A stretch of 64,000 bases of DNA from Melastoma dodecandrum (taxonomy: Eukaryota; Streptophyta; Magnoliopsida; Myrtales; Melastomataceae): assembly GCA_029817715.1 (NCBI GenBank), contig JARUPY010000538.1, forward strand, positions 930,001 to 994,000. The letters run 5' to 3'. This document shows positions 12,038 through 25,347 of this stretch, piece after piece. A program made the position numbers and the translations under genes. The number at the start of each line of letters is the position of its first letter. The first letter of the stretch is position 1. Under the pieces are notes generated by a model. The model was not told the origin of the DNA, searched no databases, and was given only the letters and a program-made list of their open reading frames with translations.

Positions 12038-15000
12038 TTAGTTGCCAGAGGGAATGTGGATGGTCTTTGGTAGGCATGTGTTCATGTAACCCTCCTCCCC
12101 AACCTTATCCCCACTTCCTAAACAAAGGCTAATAATAATTACACCATCCCCATGATCACATCCCCTCCCCCTCACTATGTGCATCGCTGTTTGGAATGTT
12201 TCCTTCAACCATTTCTCAAACAAACCGTTTAGGAAAAGCCCCGCCCCAGTCACTATACCTTCTAACACCCCCTCCTCTACCTTAAACCTAACCTTGTCCC
12301 CTCCCCCGTATACCTCCTCCCCCGATCCCCGTATCTTCGTCATGAACAACTCCTTCACCTCCCTATCCCTTGTCAGGCTCCTGTTAAAACTAAACTGGTT
12401 CTCGATCCCCCCCAGCAACCCCCTTCCACTCGTTACTTCTCCTCCTCCGCTTTCCCCTGTCAGGTCGCTCGAATTCGGGCTCACCTCCTCCAAGTCTTTC
12501 CTGCCTCCCTCCTCACTGGCTTCTTCATTCAGATCGAAGATGCCTTTCCCTGACTGCTTGGAAGCTACCTTGTTATGAATGCTCACCGTGTGTCTGTTTC
12601 TATTATCCTTCCCACCCGTCTTCAAAACCTTTAACTTGTCAGGCAACTCCCAATCAGCTTTCCTCTTTAGATCAATGCCAGCTTCCAGAGTGGTTTCAAC
12701 GACCCTTGCTTCCATTTGAACCACCGCATTCCGACTCTCCCGTTCATCACCGCTTGCTGAAACAGGATCACCCTTCGTTAAGATGTACACTACTTGGCCT
12801 CTACCTCCCCCTCTCCCCTGTACTGAGTCAGAGGTCTTTCCTATCTCCAGGCGCTCGGAAAGGAACTGGACGAGCTGTTTGTCAGCCAGGTCAACGTTCT
12901 CCACCAGGACAACGAGTTTCTCCTCGTCCTTGGATATCCTTGTGAAAATCTCCGAATATGAGCTCTTGATGCAGTTTCTCGCCCTCATATTCATTGTGAT
13001 CACCAAATCGAGGGCCCCAAATACAGCTTCCGCAATGGCACGGGCCAGCCTCCTCTTCCCTATCGTGTCATTCCCGTGGATGAGCAGCCAGGTATCCTTG
13101 AAGGTCGACTTGTTATCGAACAAGGCATCTACGATTGCAGGAATCGTCTCGGATTGCCAGGGAACATTATCCTGGAGCAGGCGACGTGCATTACCACGCT
13201 GCAGCATACGTTCAATGTTGTGCTCTGCCAATTTCCCCGAATCACCGAAAAGTGAGTTGCCAAGGCTAAGAGTAATTTTCACCTCCTTGCCCTCCGAATT
13301 CCTCAGGGAGTCCAGGTTTGGTTCCGACCCCTGGTTCTTCCCAGTCCAGCGACTGCTGCCGAACTCAATGGTGTTAGATTGCTGCCCCCGGAAACGAGCG
13401 ACCGCACTCGGGCTCTGACTGGCGAAGGTGATGGAAGGACTGGCATCGGGTAAGATGCCGGTCTGAAGAGGCCACCAGGAATGCCTCTGCAAAGGGACGC
13501 AATTCTTGGTTCTCTCTTGGTGGAGACCGTGGCACAGTTTGTTCCACTTCACCTTCAGATGGGAAAGATCTTCCTGAAAGTGACGACGCTCCACCCATCA
13601 AGGTAACAGAAAAGAGTAGAGAAATGTATGTCTGGCTGGCATTAGAACTGGGAGGGGGATGGATCTTACCTCGGGGGAACGGAGCCAGGAAGGCAAGAGT
13701 TTGTTGGGGGCAGAGGTGGAGAAGAAGGCAGCTTCCTTGTGGAAGTTAGAGGTGCATTCCGCACAGCAAGTCAGCTGCACACCCTTGCTTGTAACAGGCT
13801 TTACCTCCACCACCACCACCTGGCGAGAACCATCATTTCCGATTGGGCTGCCAATCAAACAAGTACATTACCAACCACCATCATCACCTTTTTAAAAAAG
13901 AAAAGCATTAATTAATAAAACCAAAACATGGGAAGGAGAAGGACAAAACAAAAAAAGCCAATCATGATCCCATGAGACGAATTTGTACTCGTCTCGTTTT
14001 GAGAGAGCAATTAATGCTCCGAGTGTTTTCTTTCCAAGGCAACTCAAATCAATCATCACCCCCTCCTCCTTTTTGAGTCGCATTTAATGAAGGAAAAGAG
14101 TTGGGCAATTGGTCGCGAAAAGAGAGGACAACCCCTTTTGGCTGGCTGGCGATCTAAGACAAATTTCTTGGAAGCGGACAAAATATCATCTCATCTTTTT
14201 TTTTCTCCCTTTATCAACCCTTCTGGACAACAGACAGACGAGGCGATGCATGCTTTTGAAGCAGTGAGAGAAGAAGAAGAATGCAGATGCAAAATGCCAA
14301 CGGATGACAAAAACCAAACTGTCTGTTACGTGTTATGGAGAGATGGGGGGGAGGGGGGGCGAGTTTAAACCTGGTAAGTGCGGGTGCCCCCGCCTCTGCA
14401 TGGAGGCTTAGACCGAGTCCCCCATAAGAAGGAACCGACACAGCCTGCACTCCCCACTCGACCTCCAGCGGCGGCCTCCTCTTCTGGCACCTCATGTACG
14501 TCTGCAAGTTGGCCGTCCCCAGTAGCCACACCTTGGCCTCCCCTCCCGCCGGGCTCCCCAGATAACTCGACAGCAGCTTCCCCATCTCTGAAATGAGTTG
14601 ATCCACAGGGCCGCAGTTGTCCTCTGCTGCCCATGTCAGGTCTCCGGCATAAATTATAGTCCCACCCCCATCTCTAAGAAAATTGTCTATCTTCCGCTTA
14701 AGTTCGGCCATGTTTGAACCCACGTCTGACGACTTCATATACCTGAATGAGAGGGGTGCAAACTGGAATTTGATGATGCCGGTGGATTTTAACTTCTCCG
14801 GGACCTCTTCTCTTTGCACTCTACCCATGAGCTCCATGACAAGCCTGTCCGTCGCAGAACGGCTATCCCCCACGACCACCATGTTCCTTCTCTTCTTTCT
14901 TAGCATTACCTCAAGGATCACCCTGATGTCGTCCTCTTTGGGAGGAATGGAATCACGGCCTGGGGTCTTCACAGGAGGAGACGAGTGGAGCGGGCTCAGG

Positions 15001-15725
15001 AAGCGAGGCTGTGTCTGCCAGGATGTCCCAAGGGAAGGGATCACAGTGCTCTCCCCCCTCAGTGCGTACTCTGCATGTGTGGGAGATGAGGGAGAAGAGA
15101 AGATTCCGCCTCCCCCGTAAGTGATGCCGCCGTAACCGTGAAACATCGGAGAAATGGGAGAGGAGTCATCGATGTTGCTCTTGACAGCTGAGCTGGAGAA
15201 ACCAGCCTCTCTCATGACCCTGCTGACACTTGGATCGTCCAGGATGGACATGACCAGCTGCTCCAGCTCAACTTTGACCGCCAGCAATGGTTGCTGGTTC
15301 TGCTGCTGCTGCTGCTCAACGCAACCCCTCCTCTGGTGAGCCTGGGCCCTCTTGAGGGCAGCGATGAGGGCATTTGAGAGAGTGGCCTGGCAGCCGTGGA
15401 GGAAAGGGGAAGGGGAAGTGGGGAGGCGGTTGAGGGCGACATTGAAGCAGAGCTCGAGGGCCCTGCATTGGAGAGGGTGGTGGAGGGGTTGACTACTGCT
15501 GCTGCTGCTGTTGCTATGGGTGTTGGCGTTGGGAGTCGGATGCTGCTGAGACTTGAGGCAGGCCCTCCTGAGGACACTGGACCTAGAGCTCAGCAGGGTG
15601 GCCGCCACATGGAGTGGGGTGACCTGGGCATGGCCCCTCCGGCGTGCGAGGCCGAGAGAGTGCTTCAAGACGGTAGCAGCCTCCGCTGTGAGGGTCTGCT
15701 GTATAGTGTATGCTCCTGCACGCAT
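12038..15725 (-). CDS. SMXL: SMXL4/5-like SMAX1-related repressor, 1022 aa, 3 exons
   Basis: Exons read 15725-14371, 13847-13670 and 13573-12038; intron phases 2 and 0 join cleanly. The N-terminus (MRAGAYTIQQ...ARRRGHAQVTPLHVAATLL, residues 1 to about 175) is the double Clp-N domain of the SMAX1/D53 family. The middle has the SMXL segment DIRVILEVMLRKKRRNMVVV. Near residue 676 is a Walker-A-like loop (IHGNDTIGKRRLA), and near residue 855 an EAR-type FDLNEEA motif. Length (about 1020 aa), wording such as LSLGNSLF and the FDLN form of the EAR motif point to the SMXL3/4/5 branch, which acts in phloem formation outside strigolactone signalling; that role is family knowledge. Family members are nuclear and recruit co-repressors through the EAR motif. 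The canonical start MRAGAYTIQQ is preferred over an upstream in-frame ATG at 15746. Confidence 0.93.
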
Positions 15726-16064
15726 TACTTGACCAAAACCCCCCACTCCCCCCCACCTAAAACCCCCAGTCGGGTTTTAACTTCCCCTCTCTCGCAACAG
15801 GGCACCCCGCACGACTTTTGACTCTTCCTCAGCTGGTTCAGATTGAGCCTCCTCCCCAATTCACCACCTGCCTAGTTTGGAGCTTAACTATCACACGCCT
15901 AAAGCTACGTCGGTGGCGGTTACTTGTGGTGTGGTTCCGGGGAATACAGTGTGTGTTTGTGGTAGGGATCGGATGAATGGAGGTCAGACCAGAGAGATTA
16001 AGAAAGGATTTGGCTTTGGTTAGTTTTAAGGGTAAGGGAGTTGTGGGTAAGGGAGGAGCCCTTC

Positions 16065-16073
16065 TTTTTATAG
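16065..16073 (-). promoter_or_regulatory. Probable TATA box of the SMXL gene
   Basis: On the minus strand CTATAAAAA lies about 340 bp upstream of the SMXL start codon, followed by pyrimidine-rich sequence as in plant leaders. Position and form fit a core promoter; there is no transcript evidence. Confidence 0.4.
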
Positions 16074-19000
16074 TCCTCGGTTTCTCTTAATGGCTTTTCA
16101 GTTTTATTTTTCAGCCTTTTATTTTCCCCTTCACTTATAAGCTGTCGTCTTTTTTTTTTAACTCTCCCTCACTTTGTTTTTATCTCGTACACTCACTCAC
16201 TGTGGCACACACTTTCACTCGCAGAGTGGGTCAGTGGATGGTTGGTGGTAGTACGTAAGGGATGGAATGCCATTTGCCATTCATTCTTTTAAAGGTGAGG
16301 AGGAGGAGGAGGAGGTTTGTGTTGTGTTGTGTGTTTATATGCGGGGGTGGAGGATTTGACAGAAGAAGTTTGAAACAAATGTGATCACATTTGTAAAAAT
16401 GCAAGAGGGAGGAGGAGATACCAAGTGAATATAATAGACATCATACACAGAGGGATAAGGAAGGTCTTATAGTGATTTTGCCACGTCATCCTTTGAAATG
16501 GGGGCAGATTATAAAGCCAGCAGAAGAAATTCAAAAAATATAAAACACTCAGATAAACGAAAAGAGGAAAGAGGAAAGTAATAAAGGTAAAAAGTTTTTT
16601 TGGGGGACAACAAAAAAAAAAGGAAAAGAGATTATAAGAGGGGGGGAATAAAAAAGCAGTCCAACTCTGCCCTCCCTCCCCCTCCCTTTTTGTTTGTGTT
16701 TTACCTGCCTTTTATTCATTCTTCCCATGTGTTTATCCTCCTTTCTCCTTTTTTTAAATTATTATTAACTCGTTTTGTTGTTTATACATGAAGAAACGTG
16801 ACGTAGATGTTACATTCAATAATTTATTTCGAGAAAGAAAGAAGGGGGGAGTCAAGTCAGTGTCTCCAATCCAAAGTTCCACTCAAAGGGCAGCGGCCAC
16901 AGACAACATTTCATTCTCCACCCCCACCAGTCACCACCACCCATAACCTTTCCCTTCACCCCCCTCCCCTCCCCAATCACATTATTGTTCCATGCAAGGA
17001 TCTCATTCAATACCCTCTTTCTCATTCCCATGCTCCTATCTTCCCCAAAATAACTAAAAGAAAAGTCCCTCTCCTGTGAATCGAATGCCATTATAATCTT
17101 TCTTAATGTTTATGACGTTCGTTCCACATGACTATTAACCACACTAGCCAGCCAGCCAGAACCACTCTTCTCCTACCCCCTGCCCCCCCCCCCCCCCCCC
17201 GGGTAGTGCGTGCAGTCAAAGGGTCCTTAAGATGAGCTGAGCGATTTCATGATGTAAGTAATCAACGACATGAATTATTCCGACCCTTGACAAACCCCCC
17301 ACCACGAAAGAGGAGGGAGGGGGGGATCCTCCTTCTCATTCTCCTAAAGTTATCGTCAATTACCTTTTTATACTGATTGACATCCCCATGACGATGGTTG
17401 TTGCGGGTCATGACATGACAATGGCTATAGTGTTTGAGTAGTGTGTGATTGAGGGGGGTGTGGCAGTGCTGTGCAGTTGGAGTCATTCATATCCAGAGTT
17501 CTATTGGGTAATTATTAAGCCCTCCCCCCTTTTCCATAGTGTAATGGATGACAGGAAGAATCTTTTGGTGGGGTTCCTTCTATGGTTCAAGTATGTAAAT
17601 GAAATGATGGTCCCTAAAGAAAAAGATGACCGTTTCTGAATCTGTTTGCTATTAATATTATACATTCATATAATAACATGGAAAAAGTAAGTCCACTCAA
17701 TAATCTATAACAACCCAAAAAGAATGAAAAGATTATATATGCTAGAGATGAGAATGTGGGGGAGGAGTGGTGATAATTCTTTAGTGATTTGAAAGGAAAG
17801 GCGAAGCAAACATCGACATATGTGAAGAGGGAGGTTTACTCTTCTCACAAGGAAAGTATCTCTTTTCTTTTTTATTTTTTATTTCTTTATTTGTCGAATT
17901 AAGAATAGATTATCATCCCAGCAAAGACGTCTTTATTAGTGAAATATGGGTGTGGGGAGTGGGGGTGGGGGGGGGGGGTGGGGGAGTGAATCGTGCCTTT
18001 CAAAGTCAAATGATTTGGTTCTCATTTGGCCTGACATAATTTCTACAAAGCAACCCAAAAGGGAATAAATAGCAAGTTCATTAGAATCGGACAGCCACTG
18101 CCCCCGCCTTGTCCCCCCCTCCAAAATTTCCTCTTTATTGTTTTCCTTTTTACCATGGATTTATCAGGGAGCAGACTGACTCAAGATGACCTGGTCTTGA
18201 TAACAAAAGCAGCAAAAGGGATATCAACATTCCGGCCAATAAAATTTTGGCCTGACCAATTTATGTCAATCACTCATCCTAACCCTCCTAAGCAAATGAA
18301 TATTTATTTTAGATTTTAGGTAAGAACAGACCTTTGGAGAAGGGACAGTCGCTCTTAGAGAAAGCAGACGTTAAAAAGGAGGAGAGTATAATTATTGAGA
18401 GGGAGATGGACATTTTGAAGAGGCTGAGGAGGATCACATGTGGGGTGGCCTATCGCCCTCGCCCATGTTGAAGTTTAAATGACATCTCCAACAATAGTTT
18501 TGTACCGAAGGTGGGGGGGTTTTGTCTATCCTCATGCTTACTGAAAGGTATTTTAGGTTGGGATTTATCCTTTCCTTAGAGCTGCTCGGTGGGGTGATTC
18601 TTATTTTTTATTCTTATTTTTATTTCCCTTGCTTTTTTCTTATTAATAGAAAAAGGCAAAGTGAGTGTAGGAAAAGGAGAGCTTGCGCCTTTATACATTT
18701 AAGTGTTGCCAGGAACCACCACAACCCCCTTTTTCCTTTTCCTTTTTCCTCTTTTGCGCTACTTTTTAAGCATATCTCTTCTACTGATGGAGATGATACT
18801 TTGTCCTCCTAATTGGCAATTTGCCTCGGAGGAATCGGTCACTCGCATTTTAAGATAAATCCCGATCGCCACTCCCCCCGGGGGGGACACTGCTTTTTAA
18901 CACTTCCCCCCCCCCCCTCCAACCTCCTTTGCAAGAGCGGCATTAACACCCAATTTGAAAAGAAAAAGAAAGTAGTGAATTATTGTTACTAAGTACAGCA

Positions 19001-19514
19001 ACAGAAAAATTATTGATACTGGATTCGACATGCTACATCACGAGAGAATAATAGGACAGCAGTGAGTCAAGAAAAAGCTATAAGAAGAAGAAGAAGAAGA
19101 AGAAGGGGGTGTGTTTCTTCTTCATATGAGAAACCAAAAGATGAACCTCCTTCATGCCGACTCTCTCTACTTAATGCCATAACAAAATACAAAATACAAA
19201 ATAATATAGTGTACCTCTATATAGTCCCGGGTTATTTATGGGGAGGGGTAATTTTTCCAGGAATATCACAAAGTGAAGAATAATGCCATAGAGAGATCAA
19301 TGATCAGCACTGCACTGCATCAAACGATGTCCATCGTATGTAAGTGTTGATGATGTTTGGATTGTCGGAATGTGAATAGACTTGTCTGTCATTCACAGTG
19401 ATGTCGACCTAACTATAGTTAGTCGGGGGCAGACCTGGACTGTCGAGTGTGTAAACATTAATAATAGGGCCAAAAAGTCGCTTGGCCTGCGCAGCAGCAT
19501 GCCTCTTCACGACC

Positions 19515-19539
19515 GGGGGGGGGGGGGGGGGGGGGGGGG
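19515..19539. repeat. Poly-G run of 25
   Basis: This is an uninterrupted G tract. Similar long G or C tracts appear near 17185, 17967, 38028 and 43797, so this DNA is unusually rich in G/C homopolymers, which are also places where assemblies go wrong. Confidence 0.85.
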
Positions 19540-20478
19540 ACATCATATATTCTTTTGCCAACATCTCTTACTCCTCCTTCATAACAAGGGGGATTTGTCC
19601 GCCCCATCATGCCCGTGTTATATTCCAAACGGCAACAAGTAAATCGTACATATATTACAGAAGCTTGCTAAGCCATTGTCCTTTTCTTTGGTTGATAAAG
19701 AAAAGAAGCACGAGAGACAGGTGACAGAAGGGAATGATTCTGGAATTCTTTTGAAATATATAACCCAATGAAGAGAGGGTTGTCGTAACAGTGACGATGA
19801 AATCGGAAAGGTAGAGAGAGAGAGAGAGAGAGAGAGAGGAAGGGGGTGAGGGGGGTCAAGAAAGCATTATTTACTCCAAAAACTTGGGTGATCATCTTCT
19901 TTCTTTTAACCACCGTCGACTATTTTCCAATACTCGGATGGATATATGAATTGAATTGATGTGACCCCAAATAAACGAGGGGGGAGGAGGAGAATAGGAA
20001 GGCCCCTCGATGCGCTCGCTCATTCAGGAGTGGTCAGCTCACTCGTTGATAAAGAAGGAAATTCCTTTTCGTCTCTGAATATGGTTTGCATGTGAATTGT
20101 GAATTTTAAGGAGACGGTGGGCACTCCTTTTGAAGCGGCGGGGTATGGAATCTCTTTCTTTCCATTATATTTTTTTTACTGCTTTTTCTAAGTTGTTCTT
20201 TTTTTTTTTTTGGAGGGGGGAGGCAGAATAGTTCACTACTTTCGAGAGATTAGTATTAGATAAAGATAGATCCCTTGCTTTCCTCGTAACTTTTGCCCCT
20301 TTGCCCTCTCTTTGTTTCTTTCTCTTGTTTAGTTGGTGGGTTGGTAGGATTTAATATTATTAATTCTAATAACAAATAAGAAAAAAAGGGTTGTGTGTGT
20401 CTCTCTCTCTCCAAGATAAAGAGTGATACTATGTAAAATGCATGGGGAATTGAGGCATGAGGATGGTTACAATTTGTT

Positions 20479-20505
20479 ATAGCCAGTTCGATCGAACTTG
20501 GCTAT
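20479..20505. other. 27-bp near-perfect palindrome
   Basis: The centre GTTCGATCGAAC is a perfect 12-bp palindrome. The flanks ATAGCCA and TGGCTAT continue the symmetry with one unpaired T. It lies about 690 bp upstream of the PRCC-like start codon. It could be a dimeric protein-binding site or a chance hairpin. Confidence 0.5.
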
Positions 20506-21195
20506 CCGATTTCGGGAAATTCGGGGCCGTCCACTCCAAGTCCAATATATAAGTCCAACGAGATATACTCTAAAACCAATTGGTAATAGAAGTATTGATC
20601 CTTTGGGTATATATATTAGATAAGGAGACATTTTCTATACAATGTGTGAGTTGGGTTTTTTTTTTGTTCACTGATGTTACGAAAGCGATGACATGAATAG
20701 AAACGATAAGAGAGGAATGAGAAACAAACGTCAATCAGTGTTGTTTACGATGGAGATACTCTTAAGCCTTGCGGAACTGATAGTTAAGGCCCATGATGTA
20801 GTGGGTCGCGTCTCTAACCTGTCTTCGGACAGCGGTGACAGTATCGGAGAGATCGTGTTGGTCATAAAGGACGGGATTGACGTAGAGGCGGAGGAGGAGG
20901 AGGGGCAGGAGAAGAAACAGGCGGGAATATCCCATGTTGTTTTGGAATGGGTGTGTGATTTGTTAAGAGTCTATTAATATATTCACCCCTCGTTTAACGT
21001 TTACTTTTTCCTCAAACATTTTTCATTTGGAAATATGGGAATATTAATATGAAAGGGTTGTTGGGCTTTGGTGAATGGGAAGCCCAAAAATACCCCCCCC
21101 GGGGTTTGTTTTTTAGGGCACGTATCTTGCCAATCCGATTTAATTCCCAATTTCCCCTTCCCCCTACCCCTTTTTGTTGATCTGCTCCCCTCCCC

Positions 21196-22585
21196 ATGGA
21201 TTTGTTGGCTTCCTACGCCTCTTCCGACGACGACGACGACCGTCGGCAACCGCAAACGGTACTTCCAGACCCAACCTCCCTTTTCTCCTCCCTTCCCCAA
21301 CCCAAGTCCAAGTCTTCCTCCTCCTCCCTGTTCTCTTCTCTACCTCGACCTAAGGGCAGCGACGGTGATGAAGTTGGGCCTCCCTCCTCATCTTCCCGTC
21401 TCTTCTCTACCCTTCCTAAACCCTCTTCCTCCTCCTCTGTTACCCCCAAGAGAATCGTCCACCTCACTCCTCCTCTTCCCCCTCCCAACTCCTTGGATGA
21501 CGACGACGACGACGAGGACAAGGTTCGCAAGCGTCGGAGTGATTCCCAGACAACGTTTCAGCCTCCTTCCGTGCGCTCTTTCTTGTCCAGCATCCCTTTG
21601 CCCCGTCACTCTTCTTCCCTGGGAGCCGGTTCCTCTTCCTCTGGGTCAGCAAGGCGTTCCATCGTTGAGACACAGGCTGAATACGCTACCCAGAGTCCCC
21701 CTGTTCCTAATCCACCTCCTGTCCAAGTCGAAAGCCTCCCAGATGCTTACTCGAGCTATCAGTTTACCGGTGTCCCTAGTTACTTAGATGGGGCAGCAGC
21801 ATCCCAGGAAACTTACCCGGTTGCCTATGATGAAGCTGGGGTGATGGGTTGGAATGGAGTCGATGCTGGGGTTGCCAGTGATGGGGTCTATCATCAGGAC
21901 AGTGGAGGGAGCTACTGGGGTATTCCTGAAGGGGCAGCCATTGGGGGTGTGAGGAAGAGAGGGCGGAAGGAGGCAAATGTGGAGATAGTGGAGGTGAAGC
22001 AGGATGAGCTGATGAAGAACAGGCCTCGCGAGGATCAGATGAAGCTAACTGGGATCGCTTTTGGCCCTGCTCATCAGGTATTCCTTGCATTTTTGTATCA
22101 AGGTTTCCGTGTTTGCCATCTTCGGTTTCTTATGATGCATAATGTTGGCTTTGGAGGTGATATTACAATAGTTGTGGGATATTCCTTAGCATGTCTAGGT
22201 TCCCAGGATGGATGATGAGAGGGTCTCTGAGTGCACTTCACCTTCAATTGCCCAACTTGAGCGTTCTGCTATCATCTTTCTGTCCTTGGTGTGCTTGGAA
22301 TTTTTGCATAGTATCATACAACTGGACTTACTGGCTGGAAAACCCTTCTCTCAAGGAAGGAATGTCGAAAGACAGCGTGTATATTCTCTCCTTCATCTTA
22401 TCAATATGTCAGAATGCTTTGTGCAGCCCACTTCAAGTAAAGGAAAGCCTTCAAAGCTTCATAAGAGGAAGCATCAGATTAGTTCCCTCTACTTTGATAT
22501 GAAGCAGAAGGAAACGGAGCTTCAGGAACGGCGGGCAAGAGGCCTTCTCTCGAAATCTCAAACCCAAGGCAAGTATGGATGGTGA
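21196..22585 (+). CDS. PRCC: PRCC-like proline-rich nuclear protein, 346 aa, 2 exons
   Basis: Exons are 21196-22077 and 22427-22585, joined in phase 0. The N-terminal two-thirds is low complexity (Asp runs, repeated LFSSLP, Pro and Ser rich). The C-terminus carries the conserved block of PRCC-family proteins: VKQDELMKNRPREDQMKLTG before the intron, then KGKPSKLHKRKHQ, SLYFDMKQKE and a final QGKYGW after it. In animals PRCC is nuclear, interacts with splicing and checkpoint factors and is a partner in renal-carcinoma gene fusions; the plant role is not known to me. The Met at MDLLASYASSDDDDD is the first in the frame. Reading through the intron would add unrelated residues ending at 22215, so splicing is required for the conserved tail. 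Confidence 0.9.
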
Positions 22586-24300
22586 CATGCCTAAAGCAAA
22601 AGATGGTGTGTTAGGCACTTACTCAGAACACAAACTCCACGTCGCACTTGGCTTACAGGAAGAGGATGGAGCTTTATGTATATCCGGGTGTTCTTTGTCT
22701 GTCTAAGGGCGACTGTTTCTTGTTTTTCACGTGGCTCCGATACAGCAGCTTTGTTATTCAAGAAAAGGTCTTCTAATACTTTGAAATTGGATGAGGGAGT
22801 TCCCGCTATTGTGAGAATTTTTGTCATTATGGGTGGTGGACAGGAGTAAGTAATCCCGTCTCGAAGACATAGACAGCCCTTTGCTTAGGCTGCATGAAGG
22901 TCACATCTAACATGTTCCAGCAAAAGACAGATCCCGTAATTTGGATAAGTAGGACAAAGTCAAGCTTCTTTGGGCAGGCAGGTTCTTGACATTCTCGACA
23001 GCTTCTTGCTGGCTAAACCCTGAGCTTTTTACTCTGGAGAAAGCTACAAATGTGGCCCAGAGATGCAAACTTTTACTCTGGAGAATTAGCATAACCATGC
23101 CAGTTTGAAGAAGCATCTTTAGCAATGAGGGGAGATGCTGGTGGAGAACCGGAAAGCCCGGTTTTTCTGATCCTAGGAAACATCTAAGCAAACAAACAAC
23201 CCATTGACTGTACAACTGTGACCTACGTCTTTACCACTTCGCCCACACCTCTCTGAAACAAGTAAAGTAATATTCATTAAAAAAAGTAAAGCACCAAAAA
23301 TAGAGTTATATCCTTGAGCCAAGTGGATCACCATGCTTAAGGGATCAAGCGTTCAAAGAAAACGTTTGATAAACCCAGTTAACCACCGTGCACGTGATCT
23401 TACCAATCTTAAGCAGCTCTCCAGCAACATCCCTTTAGCTAACTTTCTTCTTCCTCGGTGGCTCCTCATTAGGTTAAAAAACCTGAGAAATTTGCATCTT
23501 CATTTCAGATGGTCTTTCTGAGGCTTCGACTTTTCTTATGCCAATGCTTGGGATCATGTCAAATAACATAGCTTGAACAGGATCTGCAGTAACTTCCATC
23601 TTGTCAGGCCTCTCAACATCTGGTGTGTCGCACTTCCCCTCTCCCTTCATTTCTGGGCCATCGACACAATCATCCTCCTGATTATCGTTGTCAGGTGATC
23701 ATCTTGGTGATCTCGCCGCCATTCCAACAAACTTCAAGCCCTAGCCTAGTTCTTAGAATCCTCAACAAGATATTCCATCCAGGTTTTCTGTTAAAAAAAT
23801 CATTTAACATATTGGTGCATGAAAAGCTTGTCTTTACAAAAAGAAAGAAGCGTGTAGTAGATGCCCAAGGTCAATACCTTACGGTGTTTCCTACAAAGAG
23901 CTAAAGTAAATGCGGTATCCAAGGAAGCTGGTGAAAGAGTGACTTAGCACAGCTGAATTCTTCCCAAATTTCCACTCAACTTAACACAACACCGCATCAG
24001 TTACTCCACATACCGGAGGAATAGTGTTTACATAACAACGCCATTTTAGGCATCATTTTTTATATGCCCATGTGGTTGTCGATGATGAGCAGGTATAGAC
24101 AGTCGAAAGGAGTGTCAAAGGAAGTTACCAGTCGAAGCACACTGCATCTAGTCAAAGGTTATCCCATCATCATAGTCGAAGGATGTTATGGATAAGCATG
24201 TAGTGAAGACATAGTTACATCCAGCCGAGGCTATTCGCAAGTTGAAGAAGGTGATGGATCATGTCATGTTTGACTGTGAAGGGGATGTAATTTGACATGT
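22586..24300. other. Region without a secure gene; possible minus-strand exon remnant at about 23475-23690
   Basis: This is downstream of PRCC. On the minus strand, about 23690 to 23475 reads an acidic then basic peptide (for example MEVTADPVQAMLFDM) followed by a stop, and shortly after, in the same frame, EEPPRKKKVS and a second stop. It looks like the end of an unrelated gene in decay, but I cannot name it. Nothing else is recognisable. Confidence 0.3.
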
Positions 24301-24318
24301 GTAAATATGCACGACAGT

Positions 24319-24582
24319 TTAGATAACAGTTATTGTTGGGATATGATCAAATGTTAGTATAAATAGTGAATGTGTTTTTTGTAGTAAATGGACGACAAGT
24401 TTGTAAGTTATTGTTCCCACCTTGTCTAAGATCTTGTACGGTCCATAGAACAACAGTGATAGTCTGTAAGCCATTGTTCCCAATTTGAATAGAGTCTGGC
24501 ATGAGTCGCTGCGAAAAATCGCATCTCGGTCACTTATTATCGTCTCGGGTAAGCCATGCGGTTTGAAGTAGAAGATGGGCAT
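24319..24582 (-). pseudogene. Ty3/gypsy integrase scrap
   Basis: The minus-strand frame begins with integrase-core wording (HGLPETIISDRDAIFRS) and then, after an internal loss, continues with the post-core segment LSLLFYGPYKILDKVGTI...YKL that in gypsy polyproteins follows the integrase. The middle of the integrase, including its last catalytic Glu, is missing. It is an old fragment next to a copia scrap in the opposite orientation. Confidence 0.6.
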
Positions 24583-24599
24583 GACTTGTGCAAAACAGT

Positions 24600-25250
24600 G
24601 GAAGGTGATTATGAATTGGATCTACTCCCCGATAATTCTATAATTAACTAGATCCTGTTTTATAAGGAAAGAGTCACGAAGAAGAAGGTGAAGATATGCC
24701 TCTATGCTGTAGTGTCACCCTCTATATTCAGTAGGATCATAAAGTTTCATACCGCAATAGAGATTTGGGACTTTTTGAAGCTTGAGTATGAAGGCGACGA
24801 GAAGATAAGAGATATGAAGGCACTGAACTTGATGCGAATTCAAAAGACAACAAATTAAGGAGGATGAGGCCGTGAAGGATTTCTCACATAGATTGGTCAA
24901 TCTGGTCAACAGAATCAGAGTTTTTAGCACATATATGAAGGATAACCGGATTGTGCAGGAGATTTTGGTGTCGTTGCCAAAAATGTTTGAAGCTACGATT
25001 GCCTCTCTGGAGAACCCAAAATTTGTCTAGAATGGTGAAGATGTTGAGTGTATTGTAAACTAAAAAACAGAGAAAGCTGATAGAGAAGGGAAGTTCCCGT
25101 AGAAAAAGCCTTATCATCAATGTCAAAGATATCAGCTTCTCGAAAAGGAAAGATTCGGCCAGAAACAAATGTTTTACTGAATAGAGGCGTCTTGAGAAAG
25201 ATTCTACTGATCAGATGAGAAAGATGGATCCTTGTGGAGGCACAAACCAA
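24600..25250 (+). pseudogene. Ty1/copia gag (UBN2-type) remnant
   Basis: The plus-strand translation gives a degenerate copia-type gag: KKKVKICLYAVVSPSIFSRI, then IEIWDFLKLEYEGDEKIRDM, then a frame change, then AVKDFSHRLVNLVNRIRVF and RIVQEILVSLPKMFEATIA. Stops follow, and a broken CCHC-like segment is visible near 25100. The order matches the capsid part of copia gag (the UBN2 family). Several stops and a frameshift make it inactive. No pol from the same element is visible. Confidence 0.7.
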
Positions 25251-25347
25251 GGGGAAGGGTGTGTGATACATGTAGTGGGCAGGTCAGTTTGGGTTTCCAA
25301 GTAGTTATGTTCTTCCGGGCCTCTTTTTCTTTTGTGTTTTAAGGAAG

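Larger units (their letters stand above)
15726..21195. other. Long intergenic region with many simple repeats
   Basis: The left end is the SMXL leader and promoter. The remaining roughly 5 kb has no gene I can support. Short open frames (for example 16852-17091 minus and 20693-20977 plus) have no known domain. Homopolymers and microsatellites are frequent: C-run near 17185, G-run near 17967, C-run near 18907, a G25 run at 19515-19539, (AG)n at 19813-19838, (GAA)n near 19085. The last few hundred bases must contain the promoter of the PRCC-like gene. Confidence 0.5.

Noticed and set aside
12177..13418. Plus-strand frames of 133 and 211 codons
   Set aside because: Mirror the third exon of SMXL on the other strand.
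16852..17091. 79-codon minus-strand frame
   Set aside because: Balanced composition but no recognisable family, no neighbouring exons; not enough to call.
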